From the NCBI RefSeq assembly GCF_947503795.1, contig NZ_CANNEZ010000001.1, forward strand, positions 2,099,001 through 2,163,000: DNA of 64,000 nt, in the 5' to 3' direction. A model generated the notes under the pieces. It had not been told where the DNA came from. It saw nothing but the letters and a program-made list of their open reading frames with translations, and did no database searches. Below, one piece after another: positions 1 to 8,688 of this stretch. Position numbers and translations under genes: made by a program. The DNA comes from an uncultured Jannaschia sp. Its GTDB lineage: Bacteria > Pseudomonadota > Alphaproteobacteria > Rhodobacterales > Rhodobacteraceae. Position 1 is the first letter of the stretch; every line of letters begins with the position of its first letter.

Positions 1-68
1 AGGATGACGAGGAAGACCGCCGTGGCGAGCCCCCAGTAGAGCGCCTGTTGCCGGACCGGCAGTGCCAT
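1..68 (-). CDS. AI-2E family transporter (PerM-type permease), 5' end only
   Basis: Only the first 22 codons lie in the window; the gene runs off the left edge. The translation begins MALPVRQQALYWGLATAVFL, the usual opening of Rhodobacterales AI-2E/PerM-family permeases: a short N-terminus running into a first membrane helix. These are polytopic inner-membrane proteins, and the transported substrate is often unknown despite the AI-2 name. Two perfect palindromes lie 125-171 bp upstream of the start. The family call rests on a short fragment. Confidence 0.6.
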   Translation of the reverse strand, partial: MALPVRQQALYWGLATAVFLVI

Positions 69-192
69 GGATCGTCCTTTCGATTGGGCGATAGATGCCC
101 ATCGGGGACGTGGGACGCAAGATGGTGCGGGGCGGGGTGGACGGCGCAAGGGCTGGCCGGATGGACCCGGCCGAAGCCTCGCGCGCGGGAAG

Positions 193-239
193 AGATTGTT
201 CGTACGAACAATCTATCCGTTTCTTCGTACGAAGAAACG
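193..239. promoter_or_regulatory. Two adjacent 22-bp perfect palindromes with TTCGTACGAA core
   Basis: Positions 193-214 and 218-239 are each perfect 22-bp palindromes sharing the core TTCGTACGAA, with arms extended by AGATTG/CAATCT and CGTTTC/GAAACG. Their centres are 25 bp apart. They lie in the 294-bp gap between the permease start (68) and the GatB/YqeY stop (363), both on the minus strand. No U-run follows, so a dimer-binding operator fits better than a terminator. A third related site lies at 6946-6965. The binding protein is unknown. The rest of the gap shows no gene. Confidence 0.6.
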
Positions 240-362
240 CGATGCCGGACCTCGAGCGCCGCCGGCGCGCATCCGGCGAACGTCTCTTCTGGCCTGCGCG
301 CGGCCCACGCTCCGTTCTGGACGGAAAAGGATTAAGGACGCGTCAACGGGCCAAAGCGATCG

Positions 363-815
363 TCAGACCAGGCGCGCCTTTACCATCGGGCCAACAGCGG
401 CAAAGTCGATCTGCCCTTGGTGGCGATCTTTCAGGATGCCCATGACGCGACCCATGTCCCGCAGCGACGCTGCACCCGTCTCGGTGATCGCCGCGTCCAG
501 CGCCGCCTCGACCTCGCTGTCGGAGAGCTTCCGGGGCAGGAACTCCTCGACGATCGCGATCTCGCTGCGCTCCTGCTCGGCCAACTCCAGCCGCCCGGCT
601 TCCTCGTAGGCGCGCGCCGATTCCTGTCGCTGCTTGACCATCTTGGCGAGGATCGCCAGCGCCTCCGCGTCGCCCACGGTGCGCCCTTCGGCCCGGAGCG
701 CGATGTCCTGGTCCTTCAGCGCCGCGTTGATCAGCCGCAAGGTTCCGACCCGGCGCGAATCCTTGTCGCGCATCGCCGCCTTCAGCCCGGAGGCCAGCCT
801 GTCCCGCAATTCCAT
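363..815 (-). CDS. GatB/YqeY domain-containing protein
   Basis: This 150-residue protein is one complete GatB/YqeY domain, the alpha-helical tRNA-binding tail found at the C-terminus of the amidotransferase subunit GatB and as the free-standing YqeY family. Recognisable blocks are the N-terminal LRDRLASGLKAAMRDKD, the central RQESARAYEEAGR, and the C-terminal MGRVMGILKDRHQGQIDFAA. Stand-alone YqeY is thought to act on RNA or tRNA, but its exact role is unsettled. It is transcribed divergently from carA across about 200 bp, an arrangement common in this group. The length is typical. Confidence 0.93.
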   Translation of the reverse strand: MELRDRLASGLKAAMRDKDSRRVGTLRLINAALKDQDIALRAEGRTVGDAEALAILAKMVKQRQESARAYEEAGRLELAEQERSEIAIVEEFLPRKLSDSEVEAALDAAITETGAASLRDMGRVMGILKDRHQGQIDFAAVGPMVKARLV

Positions 816-1013
816 TCCGTGCCACTCCGCACCGGTTTCGACGAAGGGGCGAACTTAGGGAATGACGGCGCGCGGGGCAACGCGCCGCGACCTCGCGTCA
901 CGCCGGGTCCGTGGCGCATCGGCCACGGCGCCTCCGCGCCTTGACCCGGCCCGGCGCCGGGCCTATGCCCCCGGACGTTTGCCCGACTGCCGTCCTGCCC
1001 TCCGGAGCGTCCC

Positions 1014-2159
1014 ATGTCCCAGCACCCCACCGCCTGCCTCGCCCTCGCCGACGGAACGGTCTTCCGGGGCCGCGGCTTCGGTGCCACCGGACAGGCCACC
1101 GCCGAGCTCTGCTTCAACACCGCCATGACCGGCTACCAGGAAATCATGACCGACCCGTCCTATGCGGGCCAGATCGTGACCTTTACCTTCCCGCATATCG
1201 GCAATACCGGCATCACCCCCGAGGATGATGAGACCGCGGACCCCGTCGCGTCGGGCATGGTCGTCAAATGGGATCCGACCGAGCCGTCGAACTGGCGCAG
1301 CACGCGCGATCTCGAGGATTGGTTGGCCGCGCGCGGCCGGATCGGGATCGGCGGGATCGACACGCGCCGGCTGACGCGTGCGATCCGCCAGCAGGGCGCG
1401 CCGCATGTGGCGCTGGCCCACGATCCAGACGGCGCGTTCGACATCGAGGCGCTGGTCGCCGCCGCCCGCGCCTTCCGCGGCCTCGAGGGCATGGATCTCG
1501 CACGCGAGGTCACGACAGCGCAATCCTACCGCTGGTCCGAGACGAAATGGGCCTGGCCCGACGGATACGGCACGCAAGAGGCACCGAAATACAAGGTCGT
1601 CGCGATCGATTATGGCGCCAAGCGCAACATCCTGCGCTCGCTCGCCCATGTCGGCTGCGACGTCACGGTCCTGCCCGCGACGGCCACCGCAGAGGAGATC
1701 AAGGCCCTGAACCCCGACGGTCTGTTCCTGTCGAACGGGCCGGGCGATCCGGCGGCGACCGGCGAATACGCCGTCCCCGCCATTCGCGAGATGGTCGAAA
1801 GCGGGATCCCCGTCTTCGGCATCTGCCTCGGGCACCAGATGCTGGCGATGGCGCTGGGCGCGAAGACGGTCAAGATGAACCACGGCCATCACGGCGCGAA
1901 CCATCCCGTCCAGCGGCGCGACGACGGCAAGGTCGAGATCACCTCGATGAATCACGGATTCACCGTCGATGCGCAGACGCTGCCCGACGGCGTGGAGGAG
2001 ACGCATGTCTCCCTCTTCGACGGCTCGAATTGCGGCATCCGCCTCTCGGGAAAGCCCGTCTTCTCGGTCCAGTACCACCCCGAGGCGTCGCCGGGGCCCC
2101 ATGACAGCGCCTATCTCTTCGACGATTTCGCAACGGCCATGGCCGCCCGCGCGGGCTGA
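1014..2159 (+). CDS. carA: Carbamoyl-phosphate synthase small subunit
   Basis: CarA hydrolyses glutamine and channels ammonia to CarB to make carbamoyl phosphate for arginine and pyrimidine synthesis. The 381 residues begin with the small-subunit domain (TAMTGYQEIMTDPSY, FPHIGNTG) and end with a class I glutamine amidotransferase domain. The nucleophile cysteine is in GICLGHQMLAMALG and the catalytic His-Glu pair in QYHPEASPGP. Length is normal. carB is not in the window, so the two subunits are probably encoded apart. The start has no strong ribosome-binding site, but the N-terminus aligns well with the family. Confidence 0.97.
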   Translation: MSQHPTACLALADGTVFRGRGFGATGQATAELCFNTAMTGYQEIMTDPSYAGQIVTFTFPHIGNTGITPEDDETADPVASGMVVKWDPTEPSNWRSTRDLEDWLAARGRIGIGGIDTRRLTRAIRQQGAPHVALAHDPDGAFDIEALVAAARAFRGLEGMDLAREVTTAQSYRWSETKWAWPDGYGTQEAPKYKVVAIDYGAKRNILRSLAHVGCDVTVLPATATAEEIKALNPDGLFLSNGPGDPAATGEYAVPAIREMVESGIPVFGICLGHQMLAMALGAKTVKMNHGHHGANHPVQRRDDGKVEITSMNHGFTVDAQTLPDGVEETHVSLFDGSNCGIRLSGKPVFSVQYHPEASPGPHDSAYLFDDFATAMAARAG

Positions 2160-2169
2160 GCCCGCAGAG

Positions 2170-2184
2170 TTAACCCTTCGTTAA
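2170..2184 (+). promoter_or_regulatory. CtrA-type binding motif TTAA-N7-TTAA
   Basis: The sequence TTAACCCTTCGTTAA is an exact match to the full CtrA box (TTAA, seven bases, TTAA) of alphaproteobacteria. It lies 46 bp upstream of the glycosyltransferase ATG at 2230 and just after the carA stop, where it could overlap a promoter. CtrA controls cell-cycle, motility and surface genes. Control of this gene is inferred from position only. Confidence 0.55.
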
Positions 2185-2229
2185 GCCATAGGCGGCGACG
2201 GTCTCCGGACGTTCAGTTCCGAGACCGCC

Positions 2230-4275
2230 ATGTCATCGTCGCTACAGCCCTCTGATTTCCCTGACCTGCCAGAGGCTTACGAGCGGCCGGCGGTCGAGAG
2301 AGCCGTGCTGCCCTTCCCCGAATCGGCCGCCCCGCCCGAAGCCGCACCGCTCGATCCGATCTCCCCGCCCGGACCGGCCTTTCGCCATGTCGATCCGGTC
2401 CGGCGACCGCGTCTCGGCGAAGTTCTGCTCGACATGGGCGTCATCGGTCAGCCGGACCTGACCCATGCGCTGATGCTGCAGAGACGATTCGAGGCGCGGC
2501 TCGGCGATGTCCTCTTGCGGCGCGGCCTCGTCTCCAGCGAGAACCTCGCCCGCGCCATGGCCCGGCAGCGTGGCCTCGGGCGGGCGGATGCGGCGCCGCG
2601 CGGCTGCCCGCGCAGCGACGAGATGGCGCGCCGCCTGCCGCACGAGATCGCGATCGCATTCCTCGCCCTGCCCTGGGACCGGATCGGCGGCCTGACGCGG
2701 ATCGCCACCGCACGGCCCGAACGTCTCGACGAGCTCCGCGATGCCGTCGCCCCCTACTTCGATGCCTGCGTCTTCGTCGTCGCCACCGATGCCGAGATCG
2801 AGGCCCGGCTGGCGATCGTCCACGGCGACGCGCTGGCGCGGGCCGCGGAATGTCGGGTCCCTGCCCACCAGAGCTGCCGTCACTGGAAGACACGCTCGGC
2901 GCCTGCGCTGTTCGCCATCGTCACGATGCTGGCGATCCTCGCGATCTCCGAATGGCCCGCGACGGCGCTGCGGCTGGCCATTGTTGCGGCGGTCGGCGTC
3001 AGCATCGCCAGCCTCGCGCTCCGGTTCGCGGCCCTCATCGCGGTGCGCCTGCCCGCGCGGCGCGGCTTCGCCTCGGTCCGGCCGCCGCGCGTCGCGATGC
3101 GCAAGCTGCCCTGCGTCACCATCCTCGTGCCGCTCCACCGCGAGCCCGACATCGCGCGCCCCCTGACCGAACGGCTCTCCCGGCTCGACTACCCGCGGGA
3201 GCTTCTGGACATCTGCCTCGTGGTCGAGGCCGGCGACACCTGCACGCTCGAGGCGTTGGACGGCGCGACCCTGCCGCCCTGGATGCGCGTGATCCCGGTC
3301 CCCGACGGCCATCCGCGCACCAAGCCCCGCGCGATGAACTACGCCCTGAACTTCGCGCGCGGCGAGATCGTCGGGATCTACGACGCCGAGGACGCGCCCG
3401 CCCCCGACCAGATCCGCACCATCGTCGAGCGCTTCGAGGCTGCGCCCGCGACCACCGCCTGCCTTCAGGGCCAGCTCGACTTCTACAACCCGACCCGCAA
3501 CTGGATGGCGCGATGCTTCACCATCGAATACGCGAACTGGTTTCGCCTCATGCTGCCGGGAATCGCGCGGATGGGCCTGGTCGTCCCGCTCGGGGGAACG
3601 ACGCTATTCTTTCGCCGCGACGTTCTGGAAGCGGTCGGCGGCTGGGATGCCCATAATGTGACCGAAGACGCCGATCTGGGCGTCCGTCTCGCACGCGGGG
3701 GCTGGCGCACCGAGATCGTGCCGACCACCACGCTGGAAGAGGCGAATGCCTCGCCGATGGCGTGGGTCCGGCAGCGGTCGCGCTGGATCAAGGGCTACAT
3801 GATGACCTGGGCTGTCCACAGTCGCGACCCCGTCCGGCTGTGGCGCGATCTCGGGCCGAAGCGCTTCTTCGGCTTCCACCTCCTGTTTCTCACCTCGGTC
3901 CTCAGCGCGGCCCTTCTGCCGGTGCTCTGGTCGCTCGCGGTGCTGATCTTCGGGATCGGCCACCCGATCGAGGCATGGCTGCCGCCGGGCGGCGCATTCC
4001 TTCTGGGCGCCGTGATGGCGGGCCTGTCGCTGGTGTCGATACTCCTGACCTTCGCGGGGTGCGCGGCAGCGCATCATCGCCATCTCCGGCCGTGGATTCC
4101 GACCCTCATGGTCTATTTCCCGCTGGCGACGCTGGCTCTCCTGAAGGCGGCGGCCGAGGTCGCGTCGAAGCCGTTCCACTGGGACAAGACCGAACACGGA
4201 ACCTTCGGCGGCGTCGAGGGCGACGGCGATATCGAGACCCTTCAGGCCGCGATGGCGGCCCCGCCGGGCCGCTAG
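2230..4275 (+). CDS. Membrane glycosyltransferase (GT2) with N-terminal MshEN domain
   Basis: A 681-residue inner-membrane processive-type glycosyltransferase. Residues 61-84 and 90-113 form two MshEN repeats of the type RLG-x2-L-x3-G-x6-L-x3-L-x2-Q with a 5-residue spacer, the layout known to bind cyclic di-GMP; the second repeat has Met for one Leu. Two membrane helices follow (about 220-275), then a family 2 catalytic domain with EAGD, YDAEDAP, TEDADLG and QRSRW motifs, and several C-terminal helices. The domain order resembles NfrB-like and cellulose-synthase-like enzymes. The likely role is export or assembly of a surface polysaccharide under c-di-GMP control; the product cannot be predicted. 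A CtrA box lies upstream. The stop overlaps the convergent GntR gene by 4 bp. Confidence 0.88.
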   Translation: MSSSLQPSDFPDLPEAYERPAVERAVLPFPESAAPPEAAPLDPISPPGPAFRHVDPVRRPRLGEVLLDMGVIGQPDLTHALMLQRRFEARLGDVLLRRGLVSSENLARAMARQRGLGRADAAPRGCPRSDEMARRLPHEIAIAFLALPWDRIGGLTRIATARPERLDELRDAVAPYFDACVFVVATDAEIEARLAIVHGDALARAAECRVPAHQSCRHWKTRSAPALFAIVTMLAILAISEWPATALRLAIVAAVGVSIASLALRFAALIAVRLPARRGFASVRPPRVAMRKLPCVTILVPLHREPDIARPLTERLSRLDYPRELLDICLVVEAGDTCTLEALDGATLPPWMRVIPVPDGHPRTKPRAMNYALNFARGEIVGIYDAEDAPAPDQIRTIVERFEAAPATTACLQGQLDFYNPTRNWMARCFTIEYANWFRLMLPGIARMGLVVPLGGTTLFFRRDVLEAVGGWDAHNVTEDADLGVRLARGGWRTEIVPTTTLEEANASPMAWVRQRSRWIKGYMMTWAVHSRDPVRLWRDLGPKRFFGFHLLFLTSVLSAALLPVLWSLAVLIFGIGHPIEAWLPPGGAFLLGAVMAGLSLVSILLTFAGCAAAHHRHLRPWIPTLMVYFPLATLALLKAAAEVASKPFHWDKTEHGTFGGVEGDGDIETLQAAMAAPPGR

Positions 4276-4898
4276 ATCCGCCGCGCCTCCTCGCGCAGCC
4301 GGACTTCGAACGCGGTGCTCAGATGCTGGCGCAACGCGGCGGCGGCGCGGTCGCCGTCGCGCGCCGCGATCGCCTCGACGATCGTGTCATGTTCCTCTAG
4401 CGCCGCGGTCCCGCGCCCGTCGGCGGCCAGCGAGGTCGTCGCCATCAGCGCCATGGACCGGTGTACCATTCCGAGCTGCTGCACGAGGTAACGGTTATGC
4501 GACGCCCTGTGGATCTGCTCGTGAAACCTCCGGTTCGCCCGCGACAGCGCCGCCGCGTCACCCAGAAGCGCGCGATCCTCCTCGACCATCGCGGCCAGCA
4601 CGGTGATCTCCTCGCGGGCGGCATGCTGGGCGGCCAGCCGCGCGGCCAGCGCCTCAAGCTCGGTCCGCACGACGTAGAGCTCCGCCATCTGATCATGGCT
4701 CAGCGTCGCCACGATGAGCGAGCGGCCGTCCCGCGCCAGAAGCGCCTGGGTCTCCAGCCGTTGCAATGCCTCGCGGACGGGGGTGCGCGACACGCCGAGG
4801 CGGTCGGCCAGTTCGCTTTCCACCAGCCGGTCGCCGGGCCGATAGGTGCCCTGGTCGATGGCGTCGATGATGAGGGTGTAGGCGTCTTTCGGAGTCAT
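4272..4898 (-). CDS. GntR family transcriptional regulator (FCD/FadR type)
   Basis: This 208-residue regulator has an N-terminal winged helix-turn-helix (VESELADRLGVSRTPVREAL, about residues 27-46) and a C-terminal all-helical FCD ligand-binding domain with metal-ligand-like positions (RANRRFHEQIHRASHN, EEHDTIVEAI). FCD members usually bind organic acids and repress nearby catabolic or transport genes. No such operon is adjacent: its neighbours are a glycosyltransferase (convergent, 4-bp overlap) and a nucleotidase (divergent, 78 bp), so the target is unknown. Confidence 0.93.
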   Translation of the reverse strand: MTPKDAYTLIIDAIDQGTYRPGDRLVESELADRLGVSRTPVREALQRLETQALLARDGRSLIVATLSHDQMAELYVVRTELEALAARLAAQHAAREEITVLAAMVEEDRALLGDAAALSRANRRFHEQIHRASHNRYLVQQLGMVHRSMALMATTSLAADGRGTAALEEHDTIVEAIAARDGDRAAAALRQHLSTAFEVRLREEARRI

Positions 4899-4976
4899 CG
4901 CGCGACGCTAGACGCACCCCCGCGGCGGAGCAAGCACGGGGGTTGCGGGGCCCCGCCACAGCCGCTAGCGGCGGGC

Positions 4977-5621
4977 ATGGGTTTCGATCACGTCACCACC
5001 TGGGTCTTCGATCTCGACGAGACGCTCTATTCGCCCCGCACCCCGCTCTTTCCCCAGATCGAAGCGCGGATGGTCGGCTGGATCGTCGCCGAACTGGGCG
5101 TCACCGCGGCCGAGGCGGATCGCCTGCGGGCCCGCTGGTGGCACGATCACGGCACCACGCTCGCCGGGCTGATGGAGGAACACGGGACCGATCCCGACCC
5201 GTTCCTGCGCGACGTCCACGACATCGACTTCTCTGTGCTGGCACCCGACCCGGACCTGCGGGCGGCGATCGCGGCCCTGCCGGGCCGCCGAATCATCCAT
5301 ACCAACGGCACGGCCGATTACGCGGCCCGCGTACTCGATGCCTGCAATCTTTCAGGGCTCTGGGATGCGGTCCACGGGATCGAGCATTCCGAGGCCCATA
5401 TCCCCAAGCCCGACGCTCGCAACTACGCGGCGACCCATGCGCGCGACGGGCTCGATCCCGCGCGGAGTGCGATGTTCGAGGACAGTCCCCGCAACCTCGA
5501 GGTGCCCGCGGGTCTCGGGATGGCGACGGTGCAGGTCGGCCCGGCCCGCGCCGCGGATCCCTATATCCATCATCACACTGCCGACCTTGCCGGGTTCCTG
5601 CGCGGCATCGTCGCGGACTGA
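4977..5621 (+). CDS. HAD-family pyrimidine 5'-nucleotidase
   Basis: A 214-residue haloacid-dehalogenase-fold hydrolase of the SDT1/pyrimidine 5'-nucleotidase subfamily. Motif I is FDLDETLY (nucleophile Asp), motif II is IHTNGT, motif III is the Lys in HIPKPD, and motif IV is MFEDSPRN. It probably dephosphorylates pyrimidine nucleoside monophosphates; substrate specificity is inferred. The ATG at 4977 was chosen because translation from there starts MGFDHVTTWVFDLDE, as in relatives; an upstream in-frame extension shows no family similarity. Confidence 0.88.
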   Translation: MGFDHVTTWVFDLDETLYSPRTPLFPQIEARMVGWIVAELGVTAAEADRLRARWWHDHGTTLAGLMEEHGTDPDPFLRDVHDIDFSVLAPDPDLRAAIAALPGRRIIHTNGTADYAARVLDACNLSGLWDAVHGIEHSEAHIPKPDARNYAATHARDGLDPARSAMFEDSPRNLEVPAGLGMATVQVGPARAADPYIHHHTADLAGFLRGIVAD

Positions 5622-5661
5622 CGGGGTGGAAGGTGGGCGGTCTGCGGACTACCTCGACCCC

Positions 5662-6846
5662 ATGGCATTCGACACCGACATCCTGATTGCGGGCGCGGGC
5701 CCCGCGGGCCTCGCCGCCGCCTGCGCACTGGGCGCCGAGGGGCACCGCGTGACCCTCGTGGACCCTGCGCCGCCAGTGACCGGCGAGGACGCGCCCGGCG
5801 CCGACCTCCGCACGACCGCGCTTCTGCAGCCCGCCCGCGCGTTGCTCGACCGGGCTGGCGCCTGGGACGGGCTGGCCGCCCACGCGACCGAGCTCTGGAC
5901 GATGCGCATCGTCGATGCCGCCGGACCCGATCCCGTGGCCCGCGATTTCGACGCGCTCGACATCTCGGACGCGCCCTTCGGGTGGAACCTGCCCAATTGG
6001 CTTCTCCGACGCGAACTCCTCGCGCGGGCCGAGGCGCTCGAAACGGTGACCCTGCGCTTCGACCGCTCCGTCGCGTCGCTCCTCCTCCGCGAGGCCGAGG
6101 CCCGCGTCACCCTGTCGGATGGCGCACGCATCGCGGCACGCCTGGTGCTGGCCTGCGACGGCAAGGCGAGCCCGTTGCGCGACATGGCCGGAATCGGCGC
6201 GCGCAGCGTGGACTACGGCCAGACGGCGATCGTCTTCGCCGTCGCCCATGCCGCCCCGCACGACAACGTGTCGATCGAGGTGCACCGCGCGGGCGGACCC
6301 TTCACGCTGGTGCCCCTGCCCGACCGGGACGGGGCACATCGTTCGGCGGTCGTCTGGATGGACGAGGCGGGGGCGCAGATCCGCCGCATGGACCTCGACG
6401 ACGACGCCTTCCTGGGCGAGGCCGAGGCGCGGGCGGCGGGCGCGCTCGTGCCGCTCCGCCTCGTGTCGCGCCGCGCCGCTTGGCCGATCGTGTCCCGGCT
6501 GGCCGACCGCTTCACCGCGCGCCGCTTCGTGCTGGCCGCCGAGGCCGCCCATGCGATGCCACCCATCGGCGCGCAGGGCCTGAATACCTCGCTGGCCGAC
6601 ATCGCCCTTCTCCGCAACCTCTGCGCCGAGGGCGAGATAGGGTCGCGCGCGATGCTCGACAGCTATCAGCGCCGCCGCTGGACCGAGGTCGCCGCGCGGA
6701 TGGCGGGGATCGACCTGCTCAACCGAACGTCCATCGCGGGGGGCGCGCCGATGCAGGCCGCACGCGGCTGGGGGATCGGGCTGATCCACGACATCGCGCC
6801 GGTGCGGACGCTGCTGATGCGACTGGGGCTCGGGCGCGCAGCCTGA
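5662..6846 (+). CDS. UbiH/UbiF-family FAD-dependent hydroxylase
   Basis: A 394-residue flavoprotein monooxygenase of the UbiH/COQ6 family, which hydroxylates the ubiquinone ring at the membrane. The N-terminal dinucleotide-binding motif is GAGPAGLAAACAL (about 10-22), the middle motif is CDGKASPLR, and the FAD/ribityl-binding motif near residue 295 is AAEAAHAMPPIGAQGLN. Start 5662 (MAFDTDILIAGAGPAG) matches relatives. It follows the nucleotidase by 40 bp on the same strand and may be cotranscribed. Which ring position it hydroxylates cannot be told from sequence alone. Confidence 0.9.
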   Translation: MAFDTDILIAGAGPAGLAAACALGAEGHRVTLVDPAPPVTGEDAPGADLRTTALLQPARALLDRAGAWDGLAAHATELWTMRIVDAAGPDPVARDFDALDISDAPFGWNLPNWLLRRELLARAEALETVTLRFDRSVASLLLREAEARVTLSDGARIAARLVLACDGKASPLRDMAGIGARSVDYGQTAIVFAVAHAAPHDNVSIEVHRAGGPFTLVPLPDRDGAHRSAVVWMDEAGAQIRRMDLDDDAFLGEAEARAAGALVPLRLVSRRAAWPIVSRLADRFTARRFVLAAEAAHAMPPIGAQGLNTSLADIALLRNLCAEGEIGSRAMLDSYQRRRWTEVAARMAGIDLLNRTSIAGGAPMQAARGWGIGLIHDIAPVRTLLMRLGLGRAA

Positions 6847-6945
6847 CGGCGCCCGCGCAATCGCGACATTCGATTCGCAAAGTCCTATCGGGCCGATCGC
6901 GATAGTCTGACGCTCACATTGCGCGGCCCCCGGCACATCGGTCGC

Positions 6946-6965
6946 GATTTTTCGTACGAATAATC
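6946..6965. promoter_or_regulatory. Third TTCGTACGAA palindrome (imperfect, 20 bp)
   Basis: GATTTTTCGTACGAATAATC is a 20-bp near-palindrome with one mismatched pair. It differs from the site at 194-213 at two positions. It lies between two convergent genes, the hydroxylase ending at 6846 and the aminotransferase ending at 7004, so it is not at an obvious promoter. This argues for a chromosome-organising or orphan operator role as much as for local regulation. Confidence 0.45.
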
Positions 6966-7003
6966 TTCGCAAAGGCTCGAAGGTTCGGACGGTCCCAAAG
7001 CCC

Positions 7004-8146
7004 TCAGGCCGCCCGCTCCGAGGCCAACACATCGTCGAGCACGACGCGGAGCCGATCCGCCGTCCCCTCCACGTCCTTGAGCTTGTCCAAGCCGAAGAGC
7101 CCCAGACGGAACGTCGCGAAATCGTCCGGCTCGTCCACCGCCAGCGGCACGCCTGCCGCGATCTGCATCCCCCGCTCGGCGAAGGCCTTCCCCGTCTGGA
7201 TCGCCGGCGACGGCGCATAGGCCACGACGACGCCAGGCGCCTCGAACCCCTCGGCCGCGACGGATCGCAGCCCCCGCTCGGCCAACATCGCGCGCACCCT
7301 CCGGCCCAGCGCGAACTGCGCGTCCCGTGCCGCGTCGAACCCGAAGGCCCGCGTCTCGGCCAGCGCGTCACGAAACACCCGCAGCCCGTCGGTCGGCATC
7401 GTCGCGTGGTAGGCGTGGCCGCCACCCAGATAGGCGTCCATGATCGACAGCCATTTCTTCAGGTCGATCGCGAAGCTGTCCGACGCACTGGCCTCGATCC
7501 GCGTCCGTGCCCGGTCGGACAGCATGGCGAGCCCCGCGCAGGGCTGCGCACTCCAACCCTTCTGGGGGGCCGAGATCAGCACGTCGACGCCGGTGGCGCG
7601 CATATCCACCCAGGCGCAGCCCGACGCGATGCAGTCCAGCACCATCAGCCCGCCGACCTCGTGCGCGGCGGCGGCGATTTCGGCGATGTAGTCGTCGGGC
7701 AGGATGACGCCCGCACTCGTCTCGACATGCGGGGCAAAAACCACGTCGGGCTTGGTCTCGCGGATGCGCGCGGCGACCTCGGCGGCGGGGGGCGGCGCGA
7801 AGGGCGCGCGGCTGTCATTGCCCGTCTGGCGAGCCTTCATCACCTCGTGGCCCTCGGTGAAGGCGCCCGCCTCCATGATCTGCGACCAGCGGTAGGAGAA
7901 CCAGCCGTTGCGCACCACGAGCGCCCGAGCCCCCTGTCCCAGCTGGCGCGCGACGGCCTCCATCGCGAAGGTGCCCCCGCCGGGGATGATGGCGACGTGA
8001 TCCGCGCCGTAGACCGACTTCAGCCCGGCATCGAGATCGCGCATCACCTCCTGGAAGGCAGCCGACATGTGGTTGAGCGAGCGGTCCGTAAACACGACCG
8101 AGAACTCCTCCAGCCCCGTCGGGTCCACCGTGTCGAGCATTGCCAT
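7004..8146 (-). CDS. Class V aminotransferase (alanine-glyoxylate/serine-pyruvate type)
   Basis: A 380-residue fold-type I PLP enzyme. Visible features are IIPGGGTFAMEAVARQL near the N-terminus, VLDCIASG (cofactor Asp) and APQKGWSAQP containing the Schiff-base lysine, followed by the small C-terminal domain. Relatives transaminate alanine, serine or glyoxylate; the exact substrate is not resolved. The ATG at 8146 is preferred over an upstream GTG/ATG extension because GGGGAGGATC lies just upstream and the family N-terminus starts MAMLDTVDPTG. It is divergent from the cupin gene. Confidence 0.88.
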   Translation of the reverse strand: MAMLDTVDPTGLEEFSVVFTDRSLNHMSAAFQEVMRDLDAGLKSVYGADHVAIIPGGGTFAMEAVARQLGQGARALVVRNGWFSYRWSQIMEAGAFTEGHEVMKARQTGNDSRAPFAPPPAAEVAARIRETKPDVVFAPHVETSAGVILPDDYIAEIAAAAHEVGGLMVLDCIASGCAWVDMRATGVDVLISAPQKGWSAQPCAGLAMLSDRARTRIEASASDSFAIDLKKWLSIMDAYLGGGHAYHATMPTDGLRVFRDALAETRAFGFDAARDAQFALGRRVRAMLAERGLRSVAAEGFEAPGVVVAYAPSPAIQTGKAFAERGMQIAAGVPLAVDEPDDFATFRLGLFGLDKLKDVEGTADRLRVVLDDVLASERAA

Positions 8147-8315
8147 CGTCGATCCTCCCCTGGCTGCGCCCGCTTTTTCCATGGGGCCGCGCGCTTGGCA
8201 AAGCCTATCTCGGCATACGACGCGGCGGGCGCCCGGTCGCGCGCCCCGTGACCGATGGTCGCCAACGCCTTAGGCTTTGGCCGCGCGCCACTCCCGGCGC
8301 GACGGGGGGACGCGC

Positions 8316-8681
8316 ATGATCTACCACCATCTCTACAGCGATGCGGACGGCGAAAGCCGCTGGCGCGACGTGACCGTCGATCTCGAGGAGCGCAGCTTCG
8401 CCCCGCCCGCTCGCGCCATCGAGATCTCGGCCCCCCGCGATGCCCGCCGCAGCCTTTTCCTGCGTCTGCGGGCCGGCTGGAACGAACCGATCCACCCGAC
8501 CCCGGTCCGCCAGATGCTCGTCCCGACCGCCGGCCGCATCCGCGTCACGGCCAGCGACGGGGAGGCACGCGAGATCGCGCCGGGCCGGATCTGGCTGATG
8601 GAAGATCGCAGCGGCAAGGGACACCACACCGAGGTGATCGGCGACGAGGATTTCCTCTGCGTGATCGTGCAATACGACTGA
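8316..8681 (+). CDS. Small cupin-fold protein
   Basis: A 121-residue single-domain protein with the beta-rich pattern of a small cupin: PTPVRQMLVPTAGRIRVTASDG, then PGRIWLMEDRSGKGHHTEVIG, where the two adjacent His residues could be metal ligands. ATG 8316 is chosen because a GGGGGGA ribosome-binding site lies about 6 bp upstream; the in-frame start at 8277 lacks one. The stop is 8 bp from the convergent Lrp-type gene. The substrate is unknown and not suggested by its neighbours. Confidence 0.7.
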   Translation: MIYHHLYSDADGESRWRDVTVDLEERSFAPPARAIEISAPRDARRSLFLRLRAGWNEPIHPTPVRQMLVPTAGRIRVTASDGEAREIAPGRIWLMEDRSGKGHHTEVIGDEDFLCVIVQYD

Positions 8682-8688
8682 GGCGCGC

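Noticed and set aside
4461-4976. Upstream extension of the nucleotidase frame
   Set aside because: The extension is antisense to the GntR gene and unlike any nucleotidase; family homology starts at 4977.
5293-7425. Long minus-strand frame across the hydroxylase gene
   Set aside because: Antisense shadow; composition is repetitive Arg/Gly/Ala, and it crosses gene borders.
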